DNA of 64,000 bases. It comes from Longimicrobium terrae. Its GTDB lineage: Bacteria; Gemmatimonadota; Gemmatimonadetes; Longimicrobiales; Longimicrobiaceae. Every line of letters begins with the position of its first letter. Position 1 is the first letter of the stretch. Made by a program: the position numbers and the translations under genes. The stretch covers positions 1 through 64,000 of the forward strand of contig NZ_JACHIA010000022.1 of assembly GCF_014202995.1 (NCBI RefSeq), read 5' to 3'. Below, piece by piece: positions 62,809 through 64,000 of the stretch. The notes below the pieces were generated by a model. The model was not told the DNA's origin. It ran no database searches and saw only the letters and a program-made list of their open reading frames with translations.

Positions 62809-63738
62809 ATGGCGGAGATGATCCTGTTTGCGGGGGCGGGGAACCCGGCGCTGGCCAGGGCGGTGGCGGCGGAGCTGGGGATGGAGCTGGGCAGCTGCCG
62901 CGTGGAGCAGTTTCCGGATGGCGAAACGTCCGTGCACCTGGGCGAGTCGGTGCGGGGCAAGGACGTGTACCTGCTGCAGCCCACCTGCCCGCCGGTGAAC
63001 GACAACGCCATGCAGTTGCTGATCTTTGCCGATGCCTTCCGGCGGGCGGCCGCGGGGCGCATTCACGCCGTGCTTCCGTACTACGGCTACGCGAGATCCG
63101 ACAAGCGCACCGGCCGCCGCGAGCCCATTACCGCCAGCCTGATGGCGCTGCTGATGCGCGAGGCGGGGATCGACCACGTGATCACGGTGGACCTGCACAC
63201 CACGCAAATCGAGGGCTTCTTTCCCGGCCCGTTCGATACGCTCACGGCCGTCCCCACGCTGTGCGCCGGGCTCAAGCCGGAGCTGCCGGCCGACACGGTG
63301 GTCGTATCTCCCGATGCCGGGCGGGTGAAGCTGGCCACGGAGTACGCGGAACGGCTGAACCTGCCGCTGGCCGTGCTGCACAAGCGCCGCGAGTCCGGAT
63401 CGGAAACGCGCGTCACGCATCTGGTGGGCGAGGTGCGCGGCCGCACCTGCCTGATCATCGACGACATGATCAGCACGGGCGGCACGCTGGTGGAAAGCGT
63501 GACCGCGCTGCGCGACGCGGGGGCCAGCGGCTTTCTGGTGGCCGCCACCCACGGCCTGCTGCTGGACGGCGCCATCGACCGGCTGCGCACGGCGGGCGTA
63601 ACCCGGCTGTGCGTGACGGACACGGTGCCCACCCCGGCGGACGGCGGCGGCATTCTGCACGTGGTGACGGTGGCGCCGCTGCTGGCGGGCGCGCTGCGGC
63701 GACTGTCATCCTCCACTTCGCTGGAATCGCTGTTCTGA
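62809..63738 (+). CDS. prs: Ribose-phosphate pyrophosphokinase
   Basis: 309 residues from ATG 62809, preceded by GAGGAG. Makes PRPP from ribose-5-phosphate and ATP, the substrate consumed by TrpD and by nucleotide, His and NAD synthesis. Motifs: FPDGETSVHLGESVRGKDVYLLQ (ATP side), YYGYARSDKRTGRREPI, VITVDLHTTQIEGFF (metal/flexible part), VVSPDAGRVKLA and PRPP loop IIDDMISTGGTLVE. The length is typical (class I). Confidence 0.95.
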   Translation: MAEMILFAGAGNPALARAVAAELGMELGSCRVEQFPDGETSVHLGESVRGKDVYLLQPTCPPVNDNAMQLLIFADAFRRAAAGRIHAVLPYYGYARSDKRTGRREPITASLMALLMREAGIDHVITVDLHTTQIEGFFPGPFDTLTAVPTLCAGLKPELPADTVVVSPDAGRVKLATEYAERLNLPLAVLHKRRESGSETRVTHLVGEVRGRTCLIIDDMISTGGTLVESVTALRDAGASGFLVAATHGLLLDGAIDRLRTAGVTRLCVTDTVPTPADGGGILHVVTVAPLLAGALRRLSSSTSLESLF

Positions 63739-63743
63739 TGTGC

Positions 63744-63763
63744 TGCTACGACCGATCGTAGCA
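63744..63763 (+). terminator. Weak terminator-like hairpin after prs
   Basis: TGCTACGA-CCGA-TCGTAGCA, a perfect 8-bp stem 6 bases after the stop, followed by CTTT only. Confidence 0.4.
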
Positions 63764-63779
63764 CTTTACGACATATGTC

Positions 63780-63808
63780 TTGACCGCGGAGCAGTTCTAA
63801 GCTACTCT
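63780..63808 (+). promoter_or_regulatory. Candidate sigma-70 promoter
   Basis: TTGACC (63780-63785), 17-base spacer, TACTCT (63803-63808), about 97 bases before the GTG at 63906. Confidence 0.55.
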
Positions 63809-63905
63809 AAAACCTGATCCAATCGGTAGTTGCGGCGCGCGTACCTGTTTACGCCAGGATGCGCGCACCGCCGGGCCCGCCTGATTCCCCTCCGGACGAC
63901 TGCCC

Positions 63906-64000
63906 GTGCCCGTCTTTCTGGTATTCGCCACCGCCATGCTCACGGCCCTGCTGGTGACCCCCGCGATCGCGCGGGTGGTGACCCGGCACGGGCTGTACGG
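63906..64000 (+). CDS. MraY/WecA-type glycosyltransferase family 4, N-terminus (cut by window end)
   Basis: The frame from GTG 63906 runs off the window. The 31 visible residues include FLVFATAMLTALLVTPAIARV followed by VTRHGLY, the first transmembrane helix and TPxxxRxxxxxGxxD-type entry of the WecA/MraY family that moves sugar-phosphate onto undecaprenyl phosphate. No other start fits the reading. A promoter candidate lies upstream. Exact sugar substrate cannot be told from this fragment. Confidence 0.6.
   Translation, partial: MPVFLVFATAMLTALLVTPAIARVVTRHGLY

Overview
The window is high-GC (roughly 70%), densely coding Gram-negative-type DNA with no rRNA, tRNA or CRISPR array that I can see. 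The gene mix fits Gemmatimonadota, most plausibly Longimicrobium or a relative: lipoprotein and secreted-protein genes, many hybrid histidine kinases, a pinensin-like lanthipeptide precursor leader (LDPNNLxVxSFxT type), RHS proteins and dispersed GC-rich hairpin repeats. This assignment is inference; no marker gene in the window proves it, and Myxococcota-like bacteria are an alternative.

Layout. 0-3.2 kb: an ISAs1-family transposase tail, then cmk and a six-domain rpsA ending in a strong terminator. 3.2-10 kb: a minus-strand RHS polymorphic-toxin locus. A 1623-residue secreted RHS protein has a C-terminal HExxH domain, a coupled lipoprotein (probable immunity) follows it, and decayed duplicate tip/partner modules lie downstream. 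10-14.2 kb: two copies of a zinc-ribbon/membrane-protein cassette flank a secreted small protein and a subtilisin-like lipoprotein that share a leader hairpin. 14.3-16.7 kb: paired DMT transporters, a small membrane protein and a HhH lipoprotein. 16.7-24.8 kb: DUF91-like nuclease, RmuC, solitary HicB, truncated AlbA/HATPase-type protein, an unknown protein, and a coupled vWA-lipoprotein/membrane coiled-coil pair. 25.3 kb: a solitary Thr/Cys-rich RiPP precursor. 25.7-33.9 kb: L,D-transpeptidase-like protein, HEAT-like protein, a 1649-residue DUF4011-helicase-nuclease defence-type protein and a DUF5995 protein. 34.2-44.6 kb: three sensor kinases, an acyl-CoA synthetase and an RsbQ-like hydrolase coupled to a PAS kinase. 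45.4-46.7 kb: an orphan HExxH RHS-tip-like protein with a secreted partner.

47.1-59.8 kb: a GAF protein and trpD, divergent lexA, then trpC-trpF-trpB, a strange 500-base GATGA/TCATC-rich spacer, and HEAT protein-HD-GYP protein-trpA-chemoreceptor-like protein joined by overlapping start and stop codons. Tryptophan biosynthesis is thus interleaved with signalling genes; trpE and trpG are not in the window. 59.8-62.5 kb: a minus-strand group with an AbiEii-type nucleotidyltransferase, its small partner, an unknown protein and an FRG-domain protein. 62.8-64 kb: a ribose-phosphate pyrophosphokinase and the first codons of a MraY/WecA-family glycosyltransferase.

The most unusual content is the repeated RHS toxin-tip/partner modules with metallopeptidase motifs, the orphan lanthipeptide-like precursor, the duplicated membrane cassette, the repetitive spacer inside the trp region, and several families of dispersed terminator-like repeats.
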